A stretch of DNA of 64,000 nucleotides from Pseudozyma flocculosa PF-1 (GCF_000417875.1 NW_006920879.1:553367-617366), one strand, 5' to 3'; shown: positions 32,578 to 47,005, counted from the stretch's first letter. Numbers and translations are program-made. Notes: generated by a model from the letters alone, not told the origin.

Positions 32578-33193
32578 AGGGGCTTGGCCCTGCCTGCCGC
32601 CCTCCCGTCACCACCTTGCCTTTCGCTCGGCCTGCACGATACACTCCCTGTACATTTTCTGTAGCTCTCCTGGGTCCCGTCCATGCGCATCTCAGCCATT
32701 CTCTCACCGGATGTCGGGTCACCAGCGATGGCCGCAACCTGCTCATTGGAGCAAGCCTGTGCAGCGCCTTATGTGTCGACGAGGCGAGCAGAGCGGCCGG
32801 AGGGGCGGGGCGAGGTGAGGCCAGGCAAGGCTGCTCCCTTCTCGGATGGCTCAGCCAGCAGGTGACTTTTGGCGCGCCCGCGTGTCAGGCCTGGCCAGGT
32901 CAGGCCAGCCAAGAAGCCTCCACATGGCAACAGGCCGTTCGCTGGTTTCCCGGGCGGGCCGATTGACCCCCTCGACTTGGCCGCGACCTCGACCCTACCT
33001 CCTCCCCTCCTACCATCCCTTTCGACCCTCGCCTCAGCTCCATCAGAGCACCCGACACGGCCTTCTTGAGAGGCGCCACAGATACCACAACCATACACCC
33101 CACCGTCCATCGTTAACGCTCGCGCTCTGTTCCTGGCAGCGAGATGCACCCACGCCATCGAGGTCAAGCCGCCTCGCTCTCTTCCAGCCCGCC
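32578..33193. other. Intergenic region MRT4-F-box gene
   Basis: 616 bp with GGCCTGGCCAGG-type repeats near 32810-32900 and the leader of the F-box gene. An in-frame upstream extension exists but lacks protein-like character. Confidence 0.6.
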
Positions 33194-34387
33194 ATGATGG
33201 AGGACCCCAGAAACGCCTCCGAGGTCACCGCTGCCCCCTCCAATCAGCCTTCAGTGGCCCAGGCGCCACCGCTTTTGCTACAGCTCCCTCCCGAGCTGCA
33301 GCTCTACCTCTCCCGCTTCCTCGACCTCGGCTCCCTCATCGTCTACGCCCGCGCCACTTGCAAGCCCCTCCGCCAGCTCTTCGGCAACTGTGATCGCCTC
33401 TCGCTCTACCTCTTCCCCTCGCACCGCCTCAGCCTCGCGGAATGGATGCTGGCAGCGCTGCACCTCGGAGAGCGCGGACTGACCAAGTCGCGCCTAGCCG
33501 AAAAGATGGAGATGCAGGACCGGTTCAAGGGTTGGCTGGACAGCGACAAGCCTCAACGATACATTGTGCAGGCGGCACTGGCGTATGACGAGTCCCAGGA
33601 CGACTTCGACCTCTTGCTGAGGATCCTCTCGTTCCTGGGCGGACCGGAGCAGAGCCCGGGGACTAGCGCTGCACCCATCGCCGCTGCTGGTCGCGATCCG
33701 GGAGCGAGTGCTGTAGGGCGCCCGACGATCCGCTCCCTGAGCCTGGTCTGCTGGCACGGCGTGGCCGCCAAGGACCTCATCCACCTGCTGCGCACGCATC
33801 CGATGCTCGCCAATTTACGCCTTGTCATCAAGACCGAGAGGCTCGAGGGTCGAGCTTGGCGCGAGGCCACCATGGGCAACGTTGCGACCGACCCTAGCCC
33901 TCCTGGCGCACCCGAGCAGCTCTCGATACGTCCCAAGGTCGATCGGATCTCGCAGCGCCGATCGTCGATGATGCTCGGCCATGGCCAGGGCGAGGGATCC
34001 GACCGCTTCGCCTACGATCGATGTACGACGACCCAGACGATCCTCCAGGTGGGCAAGCGGAGGGCTTCGAGGCCTGGAGAGAAGCTCTTGAAGGGCGAAG
34101 GATTGCAGATCGGGTTCGAGGGCCTGTGCCTCGAGGAGGCGGCAATGTACGGCGGCGATGGAGGTCATGTGGAAGGCGATCATGCTGCTGGAGCGGAGGC
34201 AAAGGGACAAGGAACGCGCGCAAAACCGCCCGTTGATGATCCCGAGGCGTCCGCGCAACCCTCGAGGCTGCACGTCATCTTCCAGGGCCGATACCAGGAC
34301 GCGAGCGAGGACAGCCTCGAGGTCGACGAGCTCTTTTCGCGCAGCATCATCACCTGCAACCACTGCAAGGAGCGCCTCGAGGCTTGA
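33194..34387 (+). CDS. F-box protein of unknown target
   Basis: Single-exon gene, 397 residues from the ATG at 33194 (MMEDPRN). An F-box-like motif lies at about residues 35-70 (LPPELQLYLSRFLDLGSL, then YARATCKPLRQLF). It would link the protein to Skp1 in an SCF ubiquitin ligase. The rest is hydrophilic with a helical segment (MEMQDRFKGWLDS) and no WD40 or leucine-rich repeats that I can see. The C-terminus has a CNHC motif (ITCNHCKERLEA). The reading frame is open further upstream, but that part has no conserved look. The substrate is unknown, and no clear model-organism orthologue comes to mind. Confidence 0.7.
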   Translation: MMEDPRNASEVTAAPSNQPSVAQAPPLLLQLPPELQLYLSRFLDLGSLIVYARATCKPLRQLFGNCDRLSLYLFPSHRLSLAEWMLAALHLGERGLTKSRLAEKMEMQDRFKGWLDSDKPQRYIVQAALAYDESQDDFDLLLRILSFLGGPEQSPGTSAAPIAAAGRDPGASAVGRPTIRSLSLVCWHGVAAKDLIHLLRTHPMLANLRLVIKTERLEGRAWREATMGNVATDPSPPGAPEQLSIRPKVDRISQRRSSMMLGHGQGEGSDRFAYDRCTTTQTILQVGKRRASRPGEKLLKGEGLQIGFEGLCLEEAAMYGGDGGHVEGDHAAGAEAKGQGTRAKPPVDDPEASAQPSRLHVIFQGRYQDASEDSLEVDELFSRSIITCNHCKERLEA

Positions 34388-36373
34388 TGGCGACTCACCT
34401 CGCCCTGCCCTGCCCTTTGTCTCCTCATTGAGCTCCCGGCCCCGTTGGGACAGACGTGACAGACGTGGGGCCGACGTGATGTGTATTTGTACTCTAGGAG
34501 CGGACTGGATTGCGCTGCTCGCCACCAGCCCCTCGCTCACCCACCGTGAGAAGACGTCCCACGGTTCAGGGTCCTCGATTGACCTCGCTTGGTGCGGCCC
34601 AGGACGCCGCCCGCGTTGTTCTCATTAACTTATCGTGGGACACCAGCAAGAGCGCCAAAGTGCGGGTAGCGTACCTGGACGCTGCCCGGAAGAACCTGCC
34701 GTTGAAGGTTCTCAGAGAGTGCCGAGACTTCCTGGGACGAAGGGAGGCTTAGTTTGCGCTACGGTACCATCACCGTATGCCGAGCTTCCACGAGAGGTGG
34801 CTAGCTTTCTTTTTGCGAGCGAGGAAGCGAGGCAAAGATGAGCGTGGATGCGAGGTCGACGTGCGTCTTCCGCTGCGCCGGCAGCCTTCGACGACGGGTG
34901 GTTGGGGCGGGCTTCTTTCTCGAGAAGCCAAAGACGCGGGTCCCCCAACCCAAACCCTGGCCCTACCTCCTCGTCGTTCGACGTTTGTGGTTTTGCCCTT
35001 TGTCTAGCCGGCCAGGCTGCATTCTCCAGCGGAAGCTGAGCCCGGCAGTGCCTTTGTTGGGCTGGAGTGGCACTGCACTTACGGCACGACAATAATGGTC
35101 TTTCCGCCTTCTTGGCCTGGCTGGCTTGCTTCTGCCGCTTTCTTCTGTGCGGCGGCGGCTGCAATTTGACGGGCCGACTTGCACCTATGTGGAAGCAGCG
35201 TGAAACCCCGCACGATCCAGTGCAGAAAAGCAGACAGGTCCGGCGAGGTTCATGGTCGAGCGATTGACTTCGTCCGTAGGAAACGGGATGGTGTCGGGCG
35301 CCAAGCACCTATCCACAGCCAGACCATCCGAGCAGCCACCTGCCCACCTACTACTTACTACTGTACGGTAGCATGAGATGGTCATGGCAGGCGTTGCGCG
35401 GTGGAGCGGGGTCAAGGTACGGTGGATGGCATCAGGTGTGATTCGTGCGCAGCGCGCTCATTGTCAGAGCCGGCCAAGCGGTGAGAGGGCGGGGTGCATG
35501 AGCATGGCTTGCTTGGAGCCACGCAGTCCGACGGCGTCCGCTCCTTGACGCTGCGGTGATGAACGGAGCGTCGACGCCCCGACCAAAGCGCAGCCTGCAA
35601 AATAGTCGGTGGTCATAGGGCGCGGGCTCAGTAGTTACAGCAGAGGCAGGCCAGCCAGGCAGAGGGGAGGTGGCGCGCGTTCCGGCCTCGGTGGGAGGGG
35701 CGCAGGCTTGGAGAAGAGGTCGAAGCTGTCGCCGGACAGCTGGCAGAGAGCGGCCAACCCCCCAAAGGGCCCCGCGCAGCTTTGACAGCTGGGGTGGAGG
35801 CAGCCAGCCCAACGCCCTGTGGGCAGCCAGCCAGACAGCCTCGCCCCGCAGCCTCGCCCGCAGCCTCGCCCCTGCCTGCCTGCCTGCCTGCCTGCCTCTT
35901 GCGTCCACCACCATACCATTTTCGCTCCCCTCCCCCTTGATTGACACATCTCTAGCTCAAGCAGCACACTCGAGACTCTCTTCCTTGCTGCAGCACCCAC
36001 CATCCCTTCCGCAAGACAACGACGTGATCACCCGCGCGCCACTTGCATCGCCGCAGCTGGACCTCTTCGCGCCACGCCCCGGTCTTTGTTTCGCCTCAAT
36101 CTGCATCGCCCCGTCTCTTTGATTTCGGACAGTGCCTGCCAAGCTAGCCACCCATTCATCAGGTCCATCGTACCGTCGACACCCTGTTGCTGCCTTGCGC
36201 CACCGGCATCTCGGTCCAGCATGCAGTAGTGGCCCAGGCGTGGTCCACCCGCGCTCTGCCAGCCGTCCTCCTTTGCGGTATCTCAGATTGTCAGGGGCAC
36301 GCCACACTCCTACCTCCTCGACGCTCAGCCACCTGGCCACCGAACAAAAACATCTTAGGTGCTCCACACCGTG
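34388..36373. other. Intergenic region before the zinc-cluster gene
   Basis: 2.0 kb. It holds the F-box gene 3' flank, a (CCTG)n microsatellite near 35871-35897 and a CT-rich leader from about 35900 that fits a long 5' UTR of the transcription-factor gene. Frames here are short and repetitive. No gene is supported. Confidence 0.55.
35871..35897. repeat. (CCTG)n microsatellite
   Basis: About six perfect CCTG units, one of several CCTG/CAGG runs in intergenic DNA of this window. Confidence 0.9.
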
Positions 36374-39300
36374 ATGTGGGCGCAACGTTCGCCCCCCATG
36401 CGCCCAGACGAGCGCAGCGCATCCAACGACCGCTCCCAGAGCTCCCCAGACTCGTGGGACGTCGACCCCCACGCACCTGAACCAGGCTTCAACGGCTTCG
36501 ACCGCCCCAGAGATGTGCCTCCGCCTCACCATACTATTCCGACGGATCTAGAGGCCTTTGCGCTGCGTCAGCAGGCGCTTCCCGGGACCTTGCCGGACTC
36601 CAACAGCCTCAACTTCGAACTTGTCCCCGGCCCTTCCAACTACAACCACATGATGGGCGCCATGGACCCGAGCATGAACGCCTACGACCAGTACGCCACA
36701 GCCGCCACCACAGACCCAGCGCTGCTGGACGCCAACCTTTCCGACATCCTCCAGGCGTACGGACAGTCCCAGAACGATCTGCATCCCCGTCCGAGCAGCC
36801 TGCCGGTGCCTGCTTTCCGCTCCGGCTCCTTTGACAGCTCGGCCGCCACGTCAGAATGGCAAGGACCCAGCGGCGATCCCTCCGACTCGGACCTGCACTC
36901 GCCCAATGACCTTTCGGCAGAGCACGGGTCCCGCAAAAAGGTCGCGCGCAGGCAGGGAGTGGTGAGTAGCTGGTTGGCTGATGGCGCTTTCAAGCTTGAG
37001 GGGCAACGCTAATTCACGCCCTGCTGCTGTCGGGAACGACTCGCTTGGGCGGCCGCTCTTTCTACAGACGTGCGACCAGTGCCGCAGCAAGCATCTGAGA
37101 TGCGACCTCGACGACCGGAGGGCGTCTGTCAGCGATGCGGCGCTGGCGACGGCCGTCGTTCCACGCAAGACGGGGCCGGGCAACATCACGCAGCTCGTGC
37201 ACGCCGTCAAGTGCTCACGATGCGAGGAAAAGGGCTTCATTTGCACCAAGACCCACGCGCCACCCTCTCGACGGTATCCGCGGCCCAGCCGGACAGGCAA
37301 GCGCATCGAGCAGGCGAGGATGATGCACGGGACGCTGGCCGCCGCCGAGGTGGCTAGTCGGACCCCGGCCGCGAGCCGCATCAATGCCTCGACCATCCTG
37401 CTCAACGCCCTGGTCGAGCTGCGTGGCGCCGAGGTCCGCATCACTGACCGCGTCATGGCCGGATCGCTGTCGCTGCAGCTCCTCAACTGCTTCTTCGCCA
37501 TTGCACACATGCAGACGCCCGTCATCGAGTTCGATCATTTTTCCTACACGTTCAACGCGAGCAACGGCGACCCGAGGAAGATGTCGATCATGTCAAACGG
37601 AGGGTCCGAAGAGGAAGGCCTGCCAGCCGCGCTGCCGCCCGTCACCGGTTTGGGCGAACCTCACTGGCCAGGGACGAAAGACAGCAAGGTTGGCACTCCG
37701 GGAACCACCGAGGCGCTGATCGCCGTGATGCACGCCTGGGCCGCGCATTACACCGACGTGCCCATCGCCTTTGGCTCCGAGGCAAAGGAGCTCAACTCGC
37801 ACGGTGTCCGCCTGCAGGAGATGGGCGAGGATGTCAACGGATTCGCAATCGAACCTGCTACCGAGCAGAGGCCAACGCAGCGGAGACCGAAGCGGAAGCA
37901 AGGCGTGGCCTGCGATACCTGCCGGCTGCGCAGGGTCCGGTGCGATCTGACGGAGCGCCCCGAAGGGCTGGGGTGCAGCCGGTGCGAGGACAAGAAGATC
38001 AAGTGCACCGACGACTACATCCAGTCAAAGAAGTCCAAGAGCAACAGCGGCAACAAGGGCCGCGGCTCGCCAGAGTCTTCGGGCAACGACGCCGTGGCAG
38101 ATCAGGGCAGAGCGGAGAGCGGCGAAGCCCCCTCGAACACCACCGACGGCTCAGACAAGCTGAGTCCGCGCCAGTGGATCTCGTCGAAGCGCGAGTCAAT
38201 CATGCGGGCCTATCAGCCGGGCGACACTGCCTACAATCTGCGACGTGGCAAGGCGAGGAAGGCCTTCTGCCACGCGCTGCTCAACCACGCCCTGGCGCTT
38301 GTCCACAAGCACGGTCTTCTCGATAAGCCGAGCGTCGAGGCGGCGCAGGCGCTGACCTTGCTGGCGCCGCTGATGGATATGGTGGACGCGGATCAGGCCT
38401 TTACGATCGCCGACACCGCCTGCTCGCATCTCATTGCCCTCGGCATCGTTACCAGGCACGCCGTCAACGAGAGCGATCAGCAGGCGGTCGAAGGACTGCT
38501 GTCCGGCATGCAGCGGTCGAGGCTCTACCTGACGACATGGTGCCGGGACGCCATCGCTTCGGGCATGAATCGGCGCAGGCCCTACTTCAAGGACGATCGC
38601 GCCATCGAGGTCATCAGCGATCCGCATCGCAGGCGCGAGTCGCTGTCGGGCGGCGGCGCCAACCCGACCGAATCTGCACCTGCCGCTCGCGAAGCACCTG
38701 CCTCGCGTGGCGGTGAGGTGATCCTCAGCGGCGAGATGGGCCTGACTTTTGTCTTCATGGCTCAGGTCCAGATCGGCGCCCTGTCGCGCTTCATCGCGGT
38801 CCACATTGACCGGATCGAGACCTCGAAGCCGTCGATACCGCCGTGGCAGAGGCCTGCCGGCGCTGTGCTGCCGCCGGCATCGACGTCGCCGCGGTTCCCG
38901 TCACGTCCCTCGTTGGTCGAGGTGCAGCGGCTGGAAAAGGCGTGCAACGCCGTGTGGCAGAGCATCGACTCGTTGATGCTCTTCTTTGACCGGTGCGCAG
39001 CCAAGGCGCGCCAGTCGATGGACAAGGTCAAGCCGTTCCGCCCGCTTGGCTGGATCGCCTCGACCAAGATCTCGGGCAGCCTGCTGTACCTCACCGTGAT
39101 CCGGGTGCTGGGCGAGCGGTACAAGATCAACGCGAGCTACATGGCCGCGATGGCGCAGGCGCACGGCAGCGCCAGCATCACGCACGAGGACCGCGAGGTG
39201 GCCAAGATGCTCAAGTCGCTCTTTGATCGGGGCATGCAGAAGACGCTGACGTCGTGCCGGCGCACGGCGCGGCTGGTCGAGGTGCTGTTGCCCCTGGGCG

Positions 39301-39800
39301 TGTTCCAGATGGGAGGGCTGCTGCTCAAGCAGATCTTCCCCGTCGCCCAGTTCCTGGCGAGGATCCCGAGCATCCCGGATGACGCCGCCAACGCGGCCGA
39401 CCTGGCATCCCGCCGCGCTTCTCTGCAGGCGGGCGTCGTCTCGCTGACGGACCAGAGCTTTATCGATCCGCGCAACCTCAGCCAGCCAGTACCGGCACAG
39501 GCGCAGGCGCAGGCGATGCACGGCGGCACCTCCTCCTCGCACGCAACGACGACGACGGCGACATCGCTGCCGCCGGATGGCGGCGGTGCGGGCGGCGGCG
39601 AGAGGCTTTCCAAGATGGACGATCCGTTTGAAGCCGCCGATCCGGTTTCGAGGACCGAGCTGGGCCCGTTTACGCACACGGCCAAGCTGCGCGAGGTCGA
39701 GGCGTGCATCGAGGGTCTCTCGCAGCTCGGGTACGCGTGGGATACAATGGGACGCGAGATCGACGCCATCCGCGGTATCCTCGAGTCGCTCAAGCTTTGA
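36374..39800 (+). CDS. Transcription factor with two Zn2Cys6 clusters
   Basis: Two exons (36374-36961 and 37068-39800) give about 1106 residues. Cluster 1 spans the splice site: a basic run KKVARRQGV, then Cys198-x2-Cys-x6-Cys208, a 36-residue loop, and Cys245-x2-Cys-x6-Cys255. Cluster 2 is canonical (Cys478-x2-Cys-x6-Cys-x10-Cys-x2-Cys-x6-Cys509), preceded by basic RPKRKQGV. Between them lies LLNCFFAIAHMQTPVIEFDHF and then TTEALIAVMHAWAAHYTD, resembling the start of the fungal transcription factor (MHR) domain. After cluster 2 the MHR appears to resume (KAFCHALLNHALALVHKHG...). It should be a nuclear DNA-binding regulator, target unknown. Which of two close ATGs is used, or an upstream exon, cannot be decided. 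Confidence 0.85.
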
Positions 39801-40199
39801 CCAGCGAGGGCGGGGGAACAGCCCGCTCCGAGGTCGACAACCTAAGCCCTCTCTCTCTACCGCACCCGTCTTCTCGTCACCCTTTCGTGTCTCGCAGCAT
39901 CTCACCCTCGTACGCCCCCGCCGCTGTCTGCCATCTCTGCAAACCGATCTCGCTAATCAGACGCTTGACCCGCCAATGCCTCGCGGTGCTGCCGCCATCT
40001 CTGCGACAATTCTGCCCGCTCTCTCGCCCTCTCGCTCTCTCGCCGATTCTCTCTCTGTCTCTGTCACTCTTCTCCCTCTCCCTCATTCACCACGCTCGGC
40101 TCTGGCCCGGACAACGGTGTGTCAATCACTGGATTGCGGCGATCGGGCTTACAGCATTGCCCATTTTTATCCTCCAGCGTCCACGCACGCTCCCCGCTT
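39801..40199. other. Convergent 3' flanks, transcription factor and BIO2
   Basis: 399 bp, partly CT-rich (about 39845-40090). No gene is seen. Confidence 0.6.
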
Positions 40200-41561
40200 C
40201 TACGCGTCCTGGAAGGCCTGGCTGGCGGCGGCCTTGGCCCGTCGGTCCTCGACCGAGACGGTCTCGGCGGCCGCGACAGTCTCTCCGTGGGGCTTCATCG
40301 TCTTGTCCTCGAAGCTGCCCATACCCCGGAGGCCCCACCTGCCGAGCATCTCCTTGTCCTCGTCCCATCCCGTCGTGGGGGTGGTGAGCATCTTGTGGCC
40401 CGTGAAGATGGCGTTGGCGCCGGCGAGGAAGCACATTGCCTGCTCGGACTCGGTGAAGAGGTGGCGTCCGGCCGCCAGTCGGATGATGGAGCCCGGCAGC
40501 ACGATGCGCGCCGTAGCCACCGTCCGGAGCATCTCCTGGAACGTGATGGGCTTGTTGTTCTCCATGGGCGTTCCGGGGATGGCGACGAGGGCGTTGACCG
40601 GGAAGCTCTCCGGGTGCTCGGGCAGGCAGCTCATCTCCCAGATGAGGCCGACGCGGTCCTCCTGCTCCTCTCCGAGACCGAGGATGCCGCCAGAGCAGAC
40701 CGAGATGCCGGCCTCGCGCACGTTGGCAATGGTGCCGATGCGGTCGTTGTAGCTGCGGGTGGTGACGACCTTGCCGTAGTACTCGCGCGAGGTGTCGAGG
40801 TTGTGGTTGTAGGCGGTGAGGCCGGCCTCTTTGAGCTGCTTGGCCTGCTCGACGGTGAGCATGCCGAGCGTGGTGCAAACCTCCATGCCCATGCCGCGGA
40901 TCTCGCGGACCATGTCGAGGATGCGGTTGAAGCCGCGCTTCCGGCCGCCCACCTCGCGCCACGCCGCGCCCATGCAGAAACGGGTGCTGCCGTTCTCCTT
41001 TGCCTTGCGCGCCTCGGTGAGCACCTTCTCGAGGTCCTCGAGCTTGGACGCGGTCGAGTCGGTCGTGTACTTGCTGCTCTGGGAGCAGTAGCCGCAGTCC
41101 TCGGAGCAGCCGCCCTCCTTGATGTTCATGAGCGTGCACAGCTGGACGCGGTCGGCTGAGTGGTGCTGGCGGTGGACGTTGGCGGAGCGGAAGACGAGCT
41201 CGAGCAGGGGAGAGTCGTAGATGCGCTGCACGTCTTCGCGGTTCCAGTCGTGGCGGATGGTGCCGTCCGCCGGCAATGCCGACGCCGATGCCGCCGACGT
41301 ACCGGCAACACCAGCATCGACCGCAACAGCAGCAGCAGCGGCCGCGGCATTCTTGGAAGCAGGGATGGAGCCGCCAGTCAGATCGTTGGGATCGACTGCA
41401 GTGGCGTGTCCACGTCGGAGCGAGGGGAGGCCGGAGGTCGAGGCGAGCTTGGCAGTGGCCGATACGGCAGCAGCAACGACGGGTCGGACGGCCTGCTGCT
41501 GGCTAGCCGACGAGGCGGCGGCCAGGTTGACCAGGGCGTTGGACCTTCGGAGCAGCGACAT
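40200..41561 (-). CDS. BIO2: Biotin synthase, mitochondrial
   Basis: Single exon, 453 residues from the ATG at 41561. The enzyme inserts sulfur into dethiobiotin, the last step of biotin synthesis. The N-terminus (MSLLRRSNALVNLAAASS) is basic and hydroxylated without acids, fitting a mitochondrial presequence, followed by an Ala-rich spacer. The radical-SAM cluster motif CSEDCGYC is at Cys152, Cys156 and Cys159. Further family motifs follow: FCMGAAWREV, ICTTLGML-like VCTTLGML, YNHNLDTSREYY and SGGILGLGE. A longer frame upstream of the ATG has no ATG and is ignored. The protein is longer than yeast Bio2 (375), mostly at the N-terminus. Confidence 0.96.
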   Translation of the reverse strand: MSLLRRSNALVNLAAASSASQQQAVRPVVAAAVSATAKLASTSGLPSLRRGHATAVDPNDLTGGSIPASKNAAAAAAAVAVDAGVAGTSAASASALPADGTIRHDWNREDVQRIYDSPLLELVFRSANVHRQHHSADRVQLCTLMNIKEGGCSEDCGYCSQSSKYTTDSTASKLEDLEKVLTEARKAKENGSTRFCMGAAWREVGGRKRGFNRILDMVREIRGMGMEVCTTLGMLTVEQAKQLKEAGLTAYNHNLDTSREYYGKVVTTRSYNDRIGTIANVREAGISVCSGGILGLGEEQEDRVGLIWEMSCLPEHPESFPVNALVAIPGTPMENNKPITFQEMLRTVATARIVLPGSIIRLAAGRHLFTESEQAMCFLAGANAIFTGHKMLTTPTTGWDEDKEMLGRWGLRGMGSFEDKTMKPHGETVAAAETVSVEDRRAKAAASQAFQDA

Positions 41562-43962
<2,401 letters not shown>

Positions 43963-44477
43963 GCGCCGGGCTCGAGCAGCGCCGCGGTGTTCCCTCTCGC
44001 TCGGTGATCAGATCGCATCAGACCCGTTCATGTTACCCCACACTGTCCCGCTGTAGCTCCGCGCTCTGTACCTGATGGCCCTCCTCCCAGACGAGGGGCC
44101 ATCGCAATCACCACGTCTTGACTTGCTGCGCATTTCGCAGCAGCAGCCATCGCCACCTCGTTTGTTGTTTGTCTCCTCGCTGGCGCACAGTACAGGTCCC
44201 TTTCCCTTGCAGTTAGGGGGCGCCTGCCAGCTCGCGACTGGGCACGGGGGCGCACCCATCAGGCTCCTGTATCGGGGCGACCCAAGCTCGGGTGAGTCGA
44301 GTGCTAGCGGGTGTCTAACAAGAGGCTGTCGATAGAGGGGCAGGGGTGACGGGCAAACGCCGGTAGGTACACGAGCAAGGTGGCCCAGGGTCGGGTGCAG
44401 GGAGGGGCAAGGCAGGGAAACGAGGATGGAATGGGCGTGGCGCGGCGTTGCGTTACGAGGGGTGGCCGATGGGGGAA
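43963..44477. other. Convergent 3' flanks, UBI4 and RPD3
   Basis: 515 bp between convergent stops; nothing recognisable. Confidence 0.6.
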
Positions 44478-47005
44478 TCATTGGGCGGTGGCCGAGGAGG
44501 ACGAGGGTGCCGCCGCGTCGTCGGTGGCGGTACGTGCCGGCGGTGGTGCTGTCGGTGGCGGTGATGATGGGCGTGTATCGGCATCGACGTCCATGTCCTC
44601 TCCACCTGCACCGCCCTGTTGCTGCTGCTGCTGTGTTGTCGCTTGAGACGCGGCGGCGACGGCGGCGGTAGGCGGGTGGGACGGGTCCTCGTCCATCTTT
44701 TCGTCCCCGCCCATCAAAGGCCCGCCCTTGTCGCCGTCCCCTGCCCCTTTGGCCGCATCGTCCAGACCCTGCGCGGCGGCACCATTGCCGTTGCCGTGGC
44801 CGTGGCCGTTTGCATGGCCATTGACCAAGCCGCCCGCGCCCGCGCTCCCTGCGCTGCCGCTCGACGCGTCGGCCTTTTCCCTCTCCCTCTCCCTCTCCCT
44901 CTGTCGATCCAGAAGCGGCTGAAGGATGCTGGGACCCTTTTCCTTTTCCGCGCTCCTCGACGATGCGCGTCCACCGTGATCCCTCCGGTCCCTCCGACCG
45001 CCCTCTCCCTCGTCCTCGCTATCGCTCAGCTCGGCCTCCTTCTGCACCCTCCGATCCGTGTACTTCCTGTTCTTGCTCGCCCGCACCTCTGCATCGGCAT
45101 CGTCGTCGTCATCGTCGTCGTCGTCGTCGCGGTCGCGGTCAAAGCGCGGCTCGACGTGCCCCTGCACAGAGGGGGCGTGGCCCGTCTGCCGCAGGTTCTC
45201 GAATACCTGCACCTTGATCTTTTCCAGGTACTCGCGCGTGTTGAGGTCCTCCATGTTGTTGGGCCGCACGTCGAGGCGGTAGTCGGGTCCAAAGTACTCG
45301 TAGTACTCGTTGACCGGCACCTCTGTCGGAGTGTAAGGGTAGGCCAAACGAAGAAGGGAAGAAGGGGGGGGTGGAGACGTCGTTCGTCAGCATGGGCCTG
45401 CGGGGGAGTATCCTTCGGACCCTGCGGCAAGGGCAGGGGTCGACTCACGAGAGTTGAGCTCCTGTCCGGCCGCCAGGCCCGTCTCGTAGGCCCAGGCCCG
45501 GCTGACGTTGCGCATCGTGTAGCCGCCTCCGCCGAGGAGCAGCAGCGGCAGCCCGAAGCTCTTGACAAACTCGACGCAGTTGGCGTGGCCGCGCATCGAC
45601 AGGTTAAAGCAGCCCAGCTTGTCGCCCGCCAGCGAGTCGGAGCCGCACTGCAGCACCACGGCCGACGGCTGGTAGTGCTCCATAATCTGGCTGATGACCT
45701 GTCGACGCGCGGCGCAGACGGGGACGATCATCATAGCGGTAGCGGCGCGGGTCAGCAAACGTGGGTTAGGAGGGGGCTGGTGACGGATCCAGCGACTCAC
45801 GGGCTCAAAGACGCTCTTGTAGCTCTCGTCGGTGATACCGTCGCGCAGAGGAAAGTTGACCGAGTAGTTTTTGCCCTTGCCCATTCCGACGTCGCGCAGC
45901 TCTCCGGTGCCCGGGAAGAATTCGCCGTACTTGTGAAAGGAGCACGTCATGACGCGGTCGGTAGTGTAAAAGGCCTCTTCGACGCCGTCGCCGTGGTGGA
46001 CGTCGATGTCGATGTAGAGGACGCGCGGGTGGTAGCGCAGCAGTTCGAGGATGCCCAGTACGATGTCTGCACAGGAGCCGGACGGCGCGACGACGGAAAG
46101 AGGGCGGGGAGGTGAGATGGATCCACTGGCGGCAGCATGGCGGTGCGGCTACCCGCCGCGGTCATATCTGTAACCACTCACCGTTGATGTAGCAGAACCC
46201 GCTCGCCTCGCCTTTTTTTGCGTGATGGAGACCTCCGGCCCAGTTGATGGCAATGTCACACTTGTCTCTTGACAGACGCGCCGCTCCCTCTGCCAACAAG
46301 GTAGCAAAGACGTCGAGGGGGTCAGCGAGACGCACGCGCTGGCCATGCGATCAAGATCCTCCGGACGCACCCATGGATCCTCCCGCCGAGATTGAACAGT
46401 ACTCGAAGAGGCCATCGAATACGGGGCAGTCGTCGCCGACGTTGACTGCCGAGGGTGTAGCGACCGAAGGAGGGCAAGGATAGGAGGAGAGGGTCGGTTG
46501 AGAGCTGCGACCAGACCAAAGGCGCGCAGAGCCACTCACACTTTGCCTGCTCGCGGACAAACGAGTCGACATTGTCGGGCGTGACGCGGTTGAGGAACTC
46601 GACGTACTCGTCGGTGTGGAACTGCGACATTTCTCGCTTGGTCGCCGGCTTGGCCCGCTGAGGGGAGTTTGGAAGGAGGAAAAGCGGGAGCGGTACCAGC
46701 AGGGGAAAGCGTCAGAGGGTCGGCGCGGCGGCTGGGATCGAGAACGGAGCGGCGGGTCGACGACGTACAAAGATCTCCATCTTCTTGTAGAGGCCGTAGT
46801 TCATGACGAGCGAGTGGCACATGCGGATGCGGGTGGGTTTCATGGGGTGACCGGGGCCGTAGTGGTAGTTTCCGATGTCTGAGTCGAAAAAGTAGCATAC
46901 GCGGGAGCTGTTTGGGTTGGAGGCGTTGGAGCGGGGCTGGAGGAGGGAACCGCCGGCGGTGGGATTGTGGGCGGCCGAGTTGGGTGGTAGAAAGGTGGAC
47001 GACAT
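44478..47005 (-). CDS. RPD3: Class I histone deacetylase, Rpd3 type
   Basis: Seven exons (47005-46769, 46657-46540, 46445-46371, 46289-46182, 46066-45801, 45698-45449, 45322-44478) give 632 residues; yeast Rpd3 is 433. The catalytic domain follows human HDAC1/2 closely: [20 protein letters not shown], the active-site tandem His in [19 protein letters not shown], zinc ligands in [36 protein letters not shown] and [17 protein letters not shown]. It acts in nuclear corepressor complexes. The C-terminal 220 or so residues are an acidic and low-complexity tail with a run of ten Asp, Ser/Asp/Glu patches, His/Gly/Asn-rich and Ala/Thr-rich parts. Six introns of about 80-125 nt, mostly with GTGAGT-type donors. 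Confidence 0.95.

Noticed and set aside
35871..35897. CRISPR-like or transposon-end repeats
   Set aside because: The repeats are simple microsatellites with no spacers, no inverted ends and no transposase frame.
44619..46115. 498-codon plus-strand frame opposite RPD3
   Set aside because: Antisense to six well-supported deacetylase exons. The frame runs through their introns as well and shows no motif.
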